A stretch of DNA of 64,000 bases from Nitrosospira sp. 56-18. Its GTDB lineage: Bacteria > Pseudomonadota > Gammaproteobacteria > Burkholderiales > Nitrosomonadaceae. Under the pieces are notes generated by a model, which worked only from the letters and a program-made list of their open reading frames with translations, searched no databases and had not been told where the DNA came from. Shown here piece after piece: positions 37,071-44,606 of the stretch (within the stretch, counting starts at the first letter, position 1; the number at the start of each line of letters is the position of its first letter). The position numbers were made by a program, and so were the translations under genes. The DNA lies in the NCBI GenBank assembly GCA_001899235.1, contig MKVR01000005.1, positions 38,681-102,680 on the forward strand, written 5' to 3'.

Positions 37071-37621
37071 CGAACCTCACCCAGCCCCGCGATAACGAGC
37101 GTCTGCTTTGCGTTGAGTGGAAGGTAGGTAAGGATGATGGCACGATCGTTCACTTCATCCACCCGGTATTGGCTATCGATTTTTTCCCCCGGCTTGACAA
37201 TGTAATTCCGTTCGGCCAGGGAAAGGAATACCTGCGTTTCATCTCCCTCCGTTACTTTGCCGATATACTTGAAGGGCAGCGGCGGAGCCGAAGGCGGGGG
37301 AGGTTTCGCATTTGGCGGAGGGGGGGGCACCCAGGATTTGCGGCTGAAGATATCGCCGGCCTGCGCACTGAACTTCCTGCTCTCCAGCCGATTGAAACGC
37401 TCGACATCCAATCGGCCCGCCTCTTCAGGCTGCGCTTCCCGCGGCTGGTCCTGAGCCATTCTTCCACGCGGAGCCGGGGGACTTTTCTCTTCGGCCTGTT
37501 CCTGCTGGCTGTCCGCGCCGACATCTTCTCCGCTTACCCACTGGGCAGCGAGAAGCGTCACCAGGAGCGCTGCTCCCAGCCATGCAGTGCGTCCTCCGCC
37601 TTTCGTTGCCCCCGGTTTCAT
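37067..37621 (-). CDS. GspC/PilP-like inner-membrane protein
   Basis: 184 residues: one N-terminal TM helix (TAWLGAALLVTLLAAQWV), a charged and Pro-rich linker with runs of prolines (WVPPPPPNAKPPPPSAPPLP), and a small C-terminal domain (FKYIGKVTEGDETQVFLSLA, YIVKPGEKIDSQYRVDEV) like the HR/PilP domain that contacts the secretin. Position between the PilO-like and secretin genes, with four-base overlaps on both sides, supports the link. Weak primary sequence similarity is normal for this family. Confidence 0.72.
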   Translation of the reverse strand: MKPGATKGGGRTAWLGAALLVTLLAAQWVSGEDVGADSQQEQAEEKSPPAPRGRMAQDQPREAQPEEAGRLDVERFNRLESRKFSAQAGDIFSRKSWVPPPPPNAKPPPPSAPPLPFKYIGKVTEGDETQVFLSLAERNYIVKPGEKIDSQYRVDEVNDRAIILTYLPLNAKQTLVIAGLGEVR

Positions 37622-38187
37622 GGCTTGCCTGCATTCAGATAGAGATTAAATTTGAGGCTCGCTTCGAGCAGATCGGATTCCACCCCCTGGCGTTTTATCA
37701 CTAGGTCAACGAGCGCCATTGCGGGGATGGTGCGCAAGGTATCCGCTATGAACGCACGCACCTGCGGATATCCGGCACGAATCGGCATTGCCATTTCATA
37801 GCGTGCGAGCACCCATTCCTTTTCCCGTACCATGCGGTAATCGCTGCCGCTGATTTCAATGCCATGTTGCGTCGCAACCTGCACCAGTTCCTTGATCCAG
37901 AACGGCGACGAATCGATAGCCGGGAAAAAAGCGTAAAAATCGTGCAGTCCGGGATTTCTCCGTACTTTTCCGTCCGTTGCCGTCTCCGGCGCCGACCGCA
38001 GCTGTGCTTTCATTACCCTGGCTTTATCCAGGAGCGTTTCCGACGCGGCGCGTTGCGGCAATACCGCGGCGAAGAAAAACACCAGGGAAAAAACCATCAA
38101 TCCACAACCAACCTTGCCGGCCGTGCCGAGCCTGGTCGCTTGCCAGTTGGCGCGGGAAATGGCGCTTTTCAGGAAGCCTCTATCCAT
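37618..38187 (-). CDS. PilO/GspM-like protein
   Basis: 189 residues. One TM helix (GCGLMVFSLVFFFAAVLP, about 29-46), then a periplasmic helix and a ferredoxin-like domain (PFWIKELVQVATQHGIEISG to MALVDLVIKRQGVESDLLEA). Size, topology and position after the PilN-like gene match PilO/GspM components of the inner-membrane platform. It overlaps the previous gene by 19 bases and the next by four. Confidence 0.7.
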   Translation of the reverse strand: MDRGFLKSAISRANWQATRLGTAGKVGCGLMVFSLVFFFAAVLPQRAASETLLDKARVMKAQLRSAPETATDGKVRRNPGLHDFYAFFPAIDSSPFWIKELVQVATQHGIEISGSDYRMVREKEWVLARYEMAMPIRAGYPQVRAFIADTLRTIPAMALVDLVIKRQGVESDLLEASLKFNLYLNAGKP

Positions 38188-38705
38188 GACGAAGTAATGG
38201 AAAAGACCAGGGGCCGCTGGGAGTCATCCCGCTTTATTTCATATTTGATGAGATGCGCGTCCTTGAGAACCGGCTCGCGCTCCAGCGCCCCGATAAAATC
38301 CAGCAGGGCCGGCAAATCCTTCGCCTCGCCCCCGATCAGCACCTTGCGGCCCGCGGCATCCGGCTGAAAAGTCAGCAGGGCTACATCATGCCCTGCAGCA
38401 TACTCGAGGGAATCGAACAAGGCTTCCCACGGCAGATCAATTTCGCGCAATATCGCATTGGCTCTTTGTATTTCTTTCTTCGTATGCCCGCCTTCGCGCC
38501 CGGACAGGACAATCGGCCCTCCCTTGCGCTCCACCCGGCGATCCATGGCGGCAATGCGCAAATCCCAGTAGGCTGCCTCGTCCATTGCTTCCTTGAATTG
38601 ATACAGCACGCCAAGCAGGGAAAGTATGCCCAGCAGCAACACCGCATAACCCCCGCTTCGCATGTCCTGCCCGCGATCGGGAAACCTGAGCTTCAAGGCG
38701 CGCAT
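38169..38705 (-). CDS. PilN-like assembly protein
   Basis: 178 residues with an N-terminal TM helix (GGYAVLLLGILSLLGVLYQF), a coiled segment (YWDLRIAAMDRRVERKGG) and a PilN/GspL-C-like domain (INLPWEAL-type segment DLPWEALFDSLEYAAGHDVA, then LLDFIGALEREPVLKDAHLI). PilN links the cytoplasmic PilM-like protein to the platform. It lies six bases after the PilM-like gene. Confidence 0.72.
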   Translation of the reverse strand: MRALKLRFPDRGQDMRSGGYAVLLLGILSLLGVLYQFKEAMDEAAYWDLRIAAMDRRVERKGGPIVLSGREGGHTKKEIQRANAILREIDLPWEALFDSLEYAAGHDVALLTFQPDAAGRKVLIGGEAKDLPALLDFIGALEREPVLKDAHLIKYEIKRDDSQRPLVFSITSSWIEAS

Positions 38706-38711
38706 GAAATT

Positions 38712-39521
38712 TCACCCGTCAAGGACAGTGGGATAGTGCGCAGGAGCGGGTTTGTTTCCCGCCGGAGGCGAGACTGCACGCCAGCCGCAATCGCCCGGCA
38801 AGGCCAGCCGCGGATGTTCGGGCGCAAACAGAACTACCTGCTCGACCGGCTCCCTTCCTCCGGAAAAAAGCATGGCTTCCTGCTCCAGCGTGGCGAGCAA
38901 CTCATCCTCCGCGCTGTGCAATATTCTCCGGCTGCTTATCCGTTGCCACGCGCCGTCCCGCAGCGATGCAACGCAAAGCCGCCCTGCCTCGACCAGGGCA
39001 AACCAGGTCTTTTTCCGATTGAAACGGGCGCACCACTGGTCCATGGCGTCCGCAAGATAAGGTTGCGCGCCTTTGAGTTCCACTTTTTTATCCACGGCAA
39101 GCGCCTGAAGCCGTGCCAGAAGATCACGCTCCATGGCCGCACAGATCCCGCCGCTGGAAGGGTCCCACTTGCTCACGCCGAGTTCCCAGGTGGCGACCCT
39201 CTCGCCGAATATCTCGCGCATGCGAAATGCGGCGTAAGCATATAACTCAGCGGGGCTTTCAATTTTGGTTCCCGCCGATATCACCGCATACCGCACAAAA
39301 TGATTGGAGAGCGTGACCGTCAGTTCCGTCCCGGCGGCGCCTGCAAGCATCTTCTGCAACTGCTCCAGCGGAGCCTCCCAGGAAGGCAGACCTGGCTTTT
39401 GCCCGCACGCCGCCGTATGCCGGACGGGCGGGCGCCGTTTTATGCCGCGGAAGTGGCGCACCAGATCGACCCTGCCCGGAGCAAGGAAGGCATGGTTCCG
39501 GTCACGCCACAATGGTGACAC
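38712..39521 (-). CDS. PilM/GspL cytoplasmic-domain-like protein
   Basis: 269 residues, no signal peptide or TM helix. Segments such as LTVTLSNHFVRYAVI and KTWFALVEAGRLCVASLRDG fit the actin-like fold of PilM/GspL cytoplasmic domains, but classical motifs are weak. Its place between gspE and the PilN-like gene is where PilM/GspL is expected. ATG 39521 overlaps the 3' end of gspE by 20 bases, implying coupling. Function is inferred mainly from position. Confidence 0.65.
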   Translation of the reverse strand: MSPLWRDRNHAFLAPGRVDLVRHFRGIKRRPPVRHTAACGQKPGLPSWEAPLEQLQKMLAGAAGTELTVTLSNHFVRYAVISAGTKIESPAELYAYAAFRMREIFGERVATWELGVSKWDPSSGGICAAMERDLLARLQALAVDKKVELKGAQPYLADAMDQWCARFNRKKTWFALVEAGRLCVASLRDGAWQRISSRRILHSAEDELLATLEQEAMLFSGGREPVEQVVLFAPEHPRLALPGDCGWRAVSPPAGNKPAPAHYPTVLDG

Positions 39522-41280
39522 GATTGGCCTCCTGCAAACTCGTTTGCCCAGCCTTCACCATATCCAGCGCTGCTTCGCGCAGAAAACGCGTTCCGCTGCG
39601 CTTGGCCGCATCTTTTATCCGGCGTATGGGCTCACGCGCGACGATGAGCTCCCGGATCTCGTCGTTCAGCATCAGCATTTCGGCAATGGCATTGCGTCCG
39701 CGGTAGCCGCTTCCCCTGCATTGGCCGCACCCCTTGCCGATGCGAAAGCGGAATCCGGTGGCCTGCTCGGGCTGGATGCCCGATTGCGCCAGCAACTCTT
39801 GCGTCGGCCATTCCTCCACCGCGCAGTGCACGCAGAGCAAACGGACCAGCCTCTGCGCCGCAATGCCATTCAAGGCGGATACGAAGCTGTAAGGATCCAC
39901 CCCCATATGCGAAAAACGGCCAATGACATCGAATACGCTGTTGGCATGCACCGTCGTGAATACCAGGTGCCCCGTCAGCGCTGCCTGGATGGCAATTTGC
40001 GCGGTTTCCGGATCACGGATTTCCCCCACCATGATCTTGTCCGGATCATGGCGCAAAATGGACCGCAAACCACGCACGAAAGTCAGTCCTTTTTTTTCGT
40101 TGACCGGGATCTGCAGCACGCCCGGCAACTGGTATTCAATGGGATCCTCGATCGTGATGATCTTGTCCTGCCCGTCATTCACCTCCGAAATGGCGGCGTA
40201 AAGCGTCGTTGTCTTGCCGCTGCCCGTGGGACCCGTGACCAGCAGCATGCCGTACGGCTCGGCGCTCAGGCGGCGAAAACTGGCCATCGTAGGCTGGTCG
40301 AACCCGAGATGATTGAGCGTCAGCCCCTCGACATGATCGGCGAGCGCCTGCCGGTCCAGGATACGCAGCACCGCATCTTCGCCAAAGCTGCTAGGCATGA
40401 TGGAAACCCGGAAATCAATCTCCCGTCCCTGAATGGAGACTTTGAACCGGCCGTCCTGGGGAACCCGCCGTTCCGCAATATCCAGATCGGACATGACCTT
40501 TATACGTGAAATAACCTGCTCGGCCATGTCCGCGCCCTGCACTGCGCCGACAGTGGTCAACACGCCGTCTATGCGGTACTTGATCGACAAGGCGCCAGGC
40601 GCCGTTTCGAGATGAATGTCGCTTGCCTGCGATTTATGGGCATCGTACAGGGTGGAGTGAACCAGGCGCACGACCGGGCTGGTGCCCTTGCTGATCGTTT
40701 TTAACGAAAGATCCTCGCTTGCATCCGAGGCGCCATGCTCGGCCACGGTCGGCAAACTGTCCATGGCCCGCATTGTCTTTTCCTGCTGCGCAAAAAAAGC
40801 GCTCAAATTGGCGGGATGCACCAGATGCCAGGCTGCAGCGGCCTCGATATGCTCATCCGCCCAGGCGTGCAGATACGGCAAAAACGGGTTGCCCACGGCA
40901 AGTATGTATTCTCCTTCCCTGATAAAAAGCGCGCATTCCTGCGTCATCGCCTCGGTAAAGGAAAGCTTCTCGAAAACAGGCGTAAGCGCATGAAGATCCT
41001 CCATCCTCAATACTGGCATGCGAAGCAGCCGCCCCAGCTCCGTAACGAGCTGGTCCTGGGTATATCCACCCTTTTCTTCCAGCGCCTTCATCACCGGAAT
41101 ACCCTGGTTCGCCGCGTCGCGCCGCGCTTCTTCAAGCTGCTGGGCATTGATTCCTTGCAGGGGAAGGGGAACCACCTGCGGCTCCCTCCCCGGCAACTCC
41201 TGCATCTCGGCTGGCAGAGCCGCTTCGGCTCTTTCCCAGCTATTTTCGCTCGCTATTGATTCGGCAAAGCTCGCACTCAT
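39502..41280 (-). CDS. gspE: Type II secretion/type IV pilus assembly ATPase
   Basis: 592 residues. An N-terminal MshEN/T2SSE-type domain (GYTQDQLVTELGRLLRMPVL) is followed by the secretion ATPase core: Walker A LVTGPTGSGKTTTLYAAISE, Asp box ITIEDPIEYQLPGVLQIPVN, Walker B region MVGEIRDPETAQIAIQAALT, and the His box TGHLVFTTVHANS. A zinc-binding tetracysteine unit is present (CVHC and later CGQC). It powers pseudopilus assembly from the cytoplasmic face. ATG 41280 is the first in frame; gspF lies 64 bp upstream in the same operon. Confidence 0.95.
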   Translation of the reverse strand: MSASFAESIASENSWERAEAALPAEMQELPGREPQVVPLPLQGINAQQLEEARRDAANQGIPVMKALEEKGGYTQDQLVTELGRLLRMPVLRMEDLHALTPVFEKLSFTEAMTQECALFIREGEYILAVGNPFLPYLHAWADEHIEAAAAWHLVHPANLSAFFAQQEKTMRAMDSLPTVAEHGASDASEDLSLKTISKGTSPVVRLVHSTLYDAHKSQASDIHLETAPGALSIKYRIDGVLTTVGAVQGADMAEQVISRIKVMSDLDIAERRVPQDGRFKVSIQGREIDFRVSIMPSSFGEDAVLRILDRQALADHVEGLTLNHLGFDQPTMASFRRLSAEPYGMLLVTGPTGSGKTTTLYAAISEVNDGQDKIITIEDPIEYQLPGVLQIPVNEKKGLTFVRGLRSILRHDPDKIMVGEIRDPETAQIAIQAALTGHLVFTTVHANSVFDVIGRFSHMGVDPYSFVSALNGIAAQRLVRLLCVHCAVEEWPTQELLAQSGIQPEQATGFRFRIGKGCGQCRGSGYRGRNAIAEMLMLNDEIRELIVAREPIRRIKDAAKRSGTRFLREAALDMVKAGQTSLQEANRVTIVA

Positions 41281-41344
41281 TTTGAACGGATCTGTCGTTG
41301 ATTATTGACTTGCGCCGGGAATGCCGCTTTTCCAGCATTCCCGC

Positions 41345-42529
41345 TCAATTGATGCTTCCTGCCAACTGGAATATCGGCATATACATGAGGATGATGATGC
41401 CTCCGATCACCCCTCCGATCACCGCCATCAATATCGGCTCGATCAATTTGGTCATCCACTCCACCCACCGCGCAATCTCTTCATCATGAAAATTGCCGAT
41501 GCGTTCCATCATTTCTCCCATGAGGCCGGTTCTTTCCCCGACCCGCAGCATGCGGCTGCCCACAGCTGTGGTCAATCCTTCCGATTCCATGGCGCTCGAG
41601 ATCGTTTTGCCTTCGCGCAGCCGGACGGCGGCGCCCTGGACTCCTGGCCGCAAGTGCGGCGGAAGCAGGTCGCTCACCATTTCCAGGGCTCTCACGACCG
41701 GAATTCCACCGCGCAGCAGCATGCCCAGCGTCCTGTAGAAACGCGCAAGCTGATAAACGCGCAAATGTTTTCCTATGGCGGGGATACGCCATAGCTGCCG
41801 CGCCAGATACGCCCGGAACGCCGGACGGGTTATGCCGTAGCCGATAAGCGCCAGCGTTCCCGCGGCTGTGGCTGCGAATTGCCAGCCCTGCTCATGAACG
41901 AAATGCCCCCACTGGATCAAAAGCTGGGAGAGCCAGGGCAGATCGCCTCCCACGTCCTCATAAATGCTGCTGAACTTCGGCACCACGAAAACCAGCAGGA
42001 ACAGGGCCACCAGCAAGCCAATCACCAGCAGGAGAACAGGATAGATTGAAGCGCCGATCAGCTTCTTCCTGACCAGATCCATCTGCGCGTGGTAGGCTAA
42101 ATAGCGCGTCAGGGCCTCGGGCAGATCACCGGTGCGCTCGCTTGCTTTGGCGGTTGCCGTATAAAGTGGCGGGAATGCCTGGGGATAGGCTTCCAGCGCC
42201 CGGGAGAAAGTGCTCCCCTCGTAGAGCCTGGAAAGCAACCCAGCGATGATTTTGCGCACTCCCGCATCCTGCTCCTTTTCCAGGAGTGTTTCGATGCTCT
42301 CCACCAGGCTCAGGCCCGCTTCCAGCAAGGAAAGGAGCTCCTGGCTGAAATGCGCCAGAGGAAAGCGCGGCGCGGACTTGAGAGTCCACCCGGTAAAACG
42401 CCGGCGCACATTCAGCACCATCCCGCCCTGGGAGGTCACCTGAAGACGTGCGTCGTCCTCGCTCTCCGCGTCCAGTTTCAGCAATACCGTACCTTGTCCG
42501 GCAAGCACAGCTTTTACCTCGTAGCGCAT
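41345..42529 (-). CDS. gspF: Inner-membrane platform protein GspF/PilC
   Basis: 394 residues with two T2SSF domains and three TM helices: LIGASIYPVLLLVIGLLVAL, a second near WQFAATAAGTLALIGYG, and the last PILMAVIGGVIGGIIILMYM. Recognisable motifs are FSQELLSLLEAGLSLVESIE, TATAKASERTGDLPEALTRY and LARFYRTLGMLLRGGIPVVR. It organises pseudopilus assembly with GspE. It begins seven bases after gspG. Confidence 0.94.
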   Translation of the reverse strand: MRYEVKAVLAGQGTVLLKLDAESEDDARLQVTSQGGMVLNVRRRFTGWTLKSAPRFPLAHFSQELLSLLEAGLSLVESIETLLEKEQDAGVRKIIAGLLSRLYEGSTFSRALEAYPQAFPPLYTATAKASERTGDLPEALTRYLAYHAQMDLVRKKLIGASIYPVLLLVIGLLVALFLLVFVVPKFSSIYEDVGGDLPWLSQLLIQWGHFVHEQGWQFAATAAGTLALIGYGITRPAFRAYLARQLWRIPAIGKHLRVYQLARFYRTLGMLLRGGIPVVRALEMVSDLLPPHLRPGVQGAAVRLREGKTISSAMESEGLTTAVGSRMLRVGERTGLMGEMMERIGNFHDEEIARWVEWMTKLIEPILMAVIGGVIGGIIILMYMPIFQLAGSIN

Positions 42530-42535
42530 GCCGGC

Positions 42536-42991
42536 CTACCAGTTCGTGATATCGACCGATTCGCCTGTACCGCCGGGCTGGCCATCCTTCCCATAGGATA
42601 ACAAGTCGAACTCGGCATGCTCCCCAGGGTATTTATATATGTAGGGTCGCCCCCAGGGATCGGGCGGCGCCATCTTTTTGAGATAAGGCCCCTGCCATTT
42701 CACCTCGTTGGTCGGCCGCACTGTCAATGAGGCCAATCCCTGTTCGGTGACGGGATAGCTCCCCACGTCCAGTCGATATTGATCCAGAGCCTTTTCTATC
42801 GCATCGATCTGGGCTTGAGCTGCCTTGACTTCGGATTTCCCCACCTGGGAAAAATACTTGGGCGCGACATAGCCGACCAGCAATCCGATGATGACCATCA
42901 CGACCAGCAATTCGAGCAGGGTGAAGCCTTTTTCCACCCGAGCGCCTTGTTTAGCGCACCAATGCTTCATTTCAATTCCCAAAATCATCAT
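42536..42991 (-). CDS. gspG: Major pseudopilin GspG
   Basis: 151 residues. Leader ending VEKG, cleaved before FTLLELLVVMVIIGLLVGYV, with Glu5. The mature protein follows GspG closely: KYFSQVGKSEVKAAQAQIDA, LDQYRLDVGSYPVTEQGL, and the C-terminal calcium-site region GRPYIYKYPGEHAEFDLLSYG. First gene of an eleven-gene minus-strand operon reaching 33121. ATG 42991 has AAGG shortly upstream; ATG 42970 is also possible. The upstream region is shared with the divergent lexA gene. Confidence 0.94.
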   Translation of the reverse strand: MMILGIEMKHWCAKQGARVEKGFTLLELLVVMVIIGLLVGYVAPKYFSQVGKSEVKAAQAQIDAIEKALDQYRLDVGSYPVTEQGLASLTVRPTNEVKWQGPYLKKMAPPDPWGRPYIYKYPGEHAEFDLLSYGKDGQPGGTGESVDITNW

Positions 42992-43148
42992 GGCCTTATA
43001 AGATGACCTCGAGTGTAAGCCCTGGACATGACAAAATCATGACGAAAAAACGACAATACGGTTGAAACGATTGGATTACAGTGTCCGGTTTTATGTTGCA
43101 ACTATTGCCAATCCTTGCCGCAGACGAGACATAAAAATATCGACTCAT

Positions 43149-43177
43149 TTGAATAAAGAACGATTGTTCTCTATAAT
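43149..43177 (+). promoter_or_regulatory. Sigma-70 promoter of the lexA-imuA-imuB-dnaE2 cassette
   Basis: TTGAAT at 43149-43154 and TATAAT at 43172-43177 are separated by exactly 17 bases, close to consensus. Transcription should start near 43184, leaving a leader of about 27 bases before ATG 43211. The -10 box is the centre of the inverted repeat at 43152-43198, so a bound repressor would cover the core promoter. Confidence 0.8.
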
Positions 43178-43198
43178 TGAGAACAATCGTTCTTTATT
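43152..43198. promoter_or_regulatory. Large perfect inverted repeat, probable LexA operator
   Basis: Two perfectly complementary 20-base arms (43152-43171 and 43179-43198) flank seven bases. Each arm contains a GAAC-N4-GTTC dyad (GAACGATTGTTC and GAACAATCGTTC), so there are two adjacent operator-like sites on either side of the -10 box. The GAACN4GTTC form differs from the CTGT-N8-ACAG box usual in beta- and gammaproteobacteria and resembles the Gram-positive SOS box. Autoregulation by the adjacent LexA-like protein is inferred. Confidence 0.8.
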
Positions 43199-43210
43199 AT
43201 TCATTCCCTG

Positions 43211-43834
43211 ATGCAACCGCTCGATATCCTCCCCTATCTAGGCAAGCTGCAGGATTACTATACCCGGGAAAGAATCGTTCCTTCCACAACCCGATTGTCC
43301 CTGCTATGGAATGTCAAGGCACGCTCCTGGACGCATCGGATCGTCCAGCGTTTGAAGGAAGAGCGTTTTCTTGAAAATGCGCCCGGCGGCCGGGCACGTC
43401 CCGGTCCCCGTTTTTTCGAGCGGACGGTTGGACCCATGGTCAGGGCAGGCTTGCCCCAGCAGGCTGCCGACGTGCAGCCCGAGCTGCTGCGCATTGATGA
43501 CTACCTTATCGAAAATCCCTCTCGAACCATTCTGTTTCCCATCAAAGGCGATTCGATGATCGACCTGGGAATACTCGAGGGCGACATGGTGATAATCGAA
43601 CGCGCCAATACCGCTTCAACCGGGCAAGTGGTACTGGCAATCGTGGACAATGAATTCACTCTCAAGGTCCTGGCACAGGATAAGGGCGGCTATTACCTGG
43701 AAGCCCGCAACGAAAGAAAAAACCAGGACTATCCACCCATCCGGCCGGAACAGAAACTGGAGATATACGGCCTTTATGTTGGCCTCATTCGCAAAACCCA
43801 TGTTCCCGGCCACCGCCTCAGCGCCAGCCGGTAA
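43211..43834 (+). CDS. lexA: LexA-family repressor of the imu cassette
   Basis: 207 residues. The N-terminal winged-helix region (DYYTRERIVPSTTRLSLLWN, WTHRIVQRLKEERFLENAPG) is clearly divergent from canonical LexA. The C-terminal S24 peptidase domain is intact: cleavage site Ala79-Gly80 (VRAGLP), catalytic Ser115 in KGDSMIDLG and Lys152 in EFTLKVL. It should repress its own operon and be inactivated by RecA-stimulated self-cleavage after DNA damage. No strong Shine-Dalgarno precedes ATG 43211. The divergent DNA-binding domain agrees with the unusual operator upstream. A canonical LexA may exist elsewhere in the genome. Confidence 0.9.
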   Translation: MQPLDILPYLGKLQDYYTRERIVPSTTRLSLLWNVKARSWTHRIVQRLKEERFLENAPGGRARPGPRFFERTVGPMVRAGLPQQAADVQPELLRIDDYLIENPSRTILFPIKGDSMIDLGILEGDMVIIERANTASTGQVVLAIVDNEFTLKVLAQDKGGYYLEARNERKNQDYPPIRPEQKLEIYGLYVGLIRKTHVPGHRLSASR

Positions 43835-43852
43835 TGATGAGAGGCCTCTGGC

Positions 43853-44602
43853 ATGCCTATTCCCGTTTCCCAGCCTTCGGCACCCCTATCGCTTCCGCAA
43901 ATCGAGGCCCGGTTCAGGAACAGGATATGGAGAGGAGGTGCAATGGGGGTCTCGCCCGATCAGGTTGTTTCCAGCGGCTTCGAAGAACTGGATAAGGCGC
44001 TGCCTGGCAGAGGATGGCCGATCGGCAATCTGATCGAATTGCTATTGCCAGCGGAGGGATTGGGAGAAATAGGGTTATTGAGCCGAATGCTCGGGCAGGT
44101 CGCCCAGGCTGGCCGTCATGTCCTGCTGGTTTCCCCGCCCCACACGCCTTACATGCCTGCCTGGGAAAACCTGGGCATGGATAGCCGGCGCATTGTGGTA
44201 GTAAAGGCTCATACCCCGGCTGAGCGTTTATGGACACTGGAGCAAGGCGTCAAAAGCGCCGCTTTCGGCGCCATTCTCGGCTGGTCGTCCGGAATGAGCC
44301 AGCAAGCAACGCGCAAGCTGCAGATTCTCGCACGGAGCACCGCTACCCTGGTCTTCCTGTTCAGGCCGGCGAGCGCACGGCTCGAACCCTCCGCCGCTCC
44401 GCTGAGAATACTGCTCCATGCGGCACGTCGCCATGCCCTTTCCCGTACTCTTCGCCTGCATTTGCTGAAACGCCGGGGGATGCCGGCGGGACTGTCCCTT
44501 TACCTTACCTTGCCCCCTGGTCCGCCTTCCATGTTGCCAGAAGGATCGCCAGGCGCGCCCTTCATTCAACCGCTTTCCGCATCCCGGCTGGCACACGCTT
44601 GA
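43853..44602 (+). CDS. imuA: ImuA, translesion synthesis accessory protein
   Basis: 249 residues with RecA/SulA-like character: VVSSGFEELDKALPGRGWPI, NLIELLLPAEGLGEIGLLSR and ILGWSSGMSQQATRKLQILA are typical of ImuA proteins. The Walker A position is not canonical (LLPAEGLGE), as in other ImuA. It works with ImuB and DnaE2 in damage-induced mutagenesis. ATG 43853 has GAGAGG about nine bases upstream, 18 bp after lexA. The C-terminal tail is Pro-rich. Confidence 0.9.
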   Translation: MPIPVSQPSAPLSLPQIEARFRNRIWRGGAMGVSPDQVVSSGFEELDKALPGRGWPIGNLIELLLPAEGLGEIGLLSRMLGQVAQAGRHVLLVSPPHTPYMPAWENLGMDSRRIVVVKAHTPAERLWTLEQGVKSAAFGAILGWSSGMSQQATRKLQILARSTATLVFLFRPASARLEPSAAPLRILLHAARRHALSRTLRLHLLKRRGMPAGLSLYLTLPPGPPSMLPEGSPGAPFIQPLSASRLAHA

Positions 44603-44606
44603 AAAA

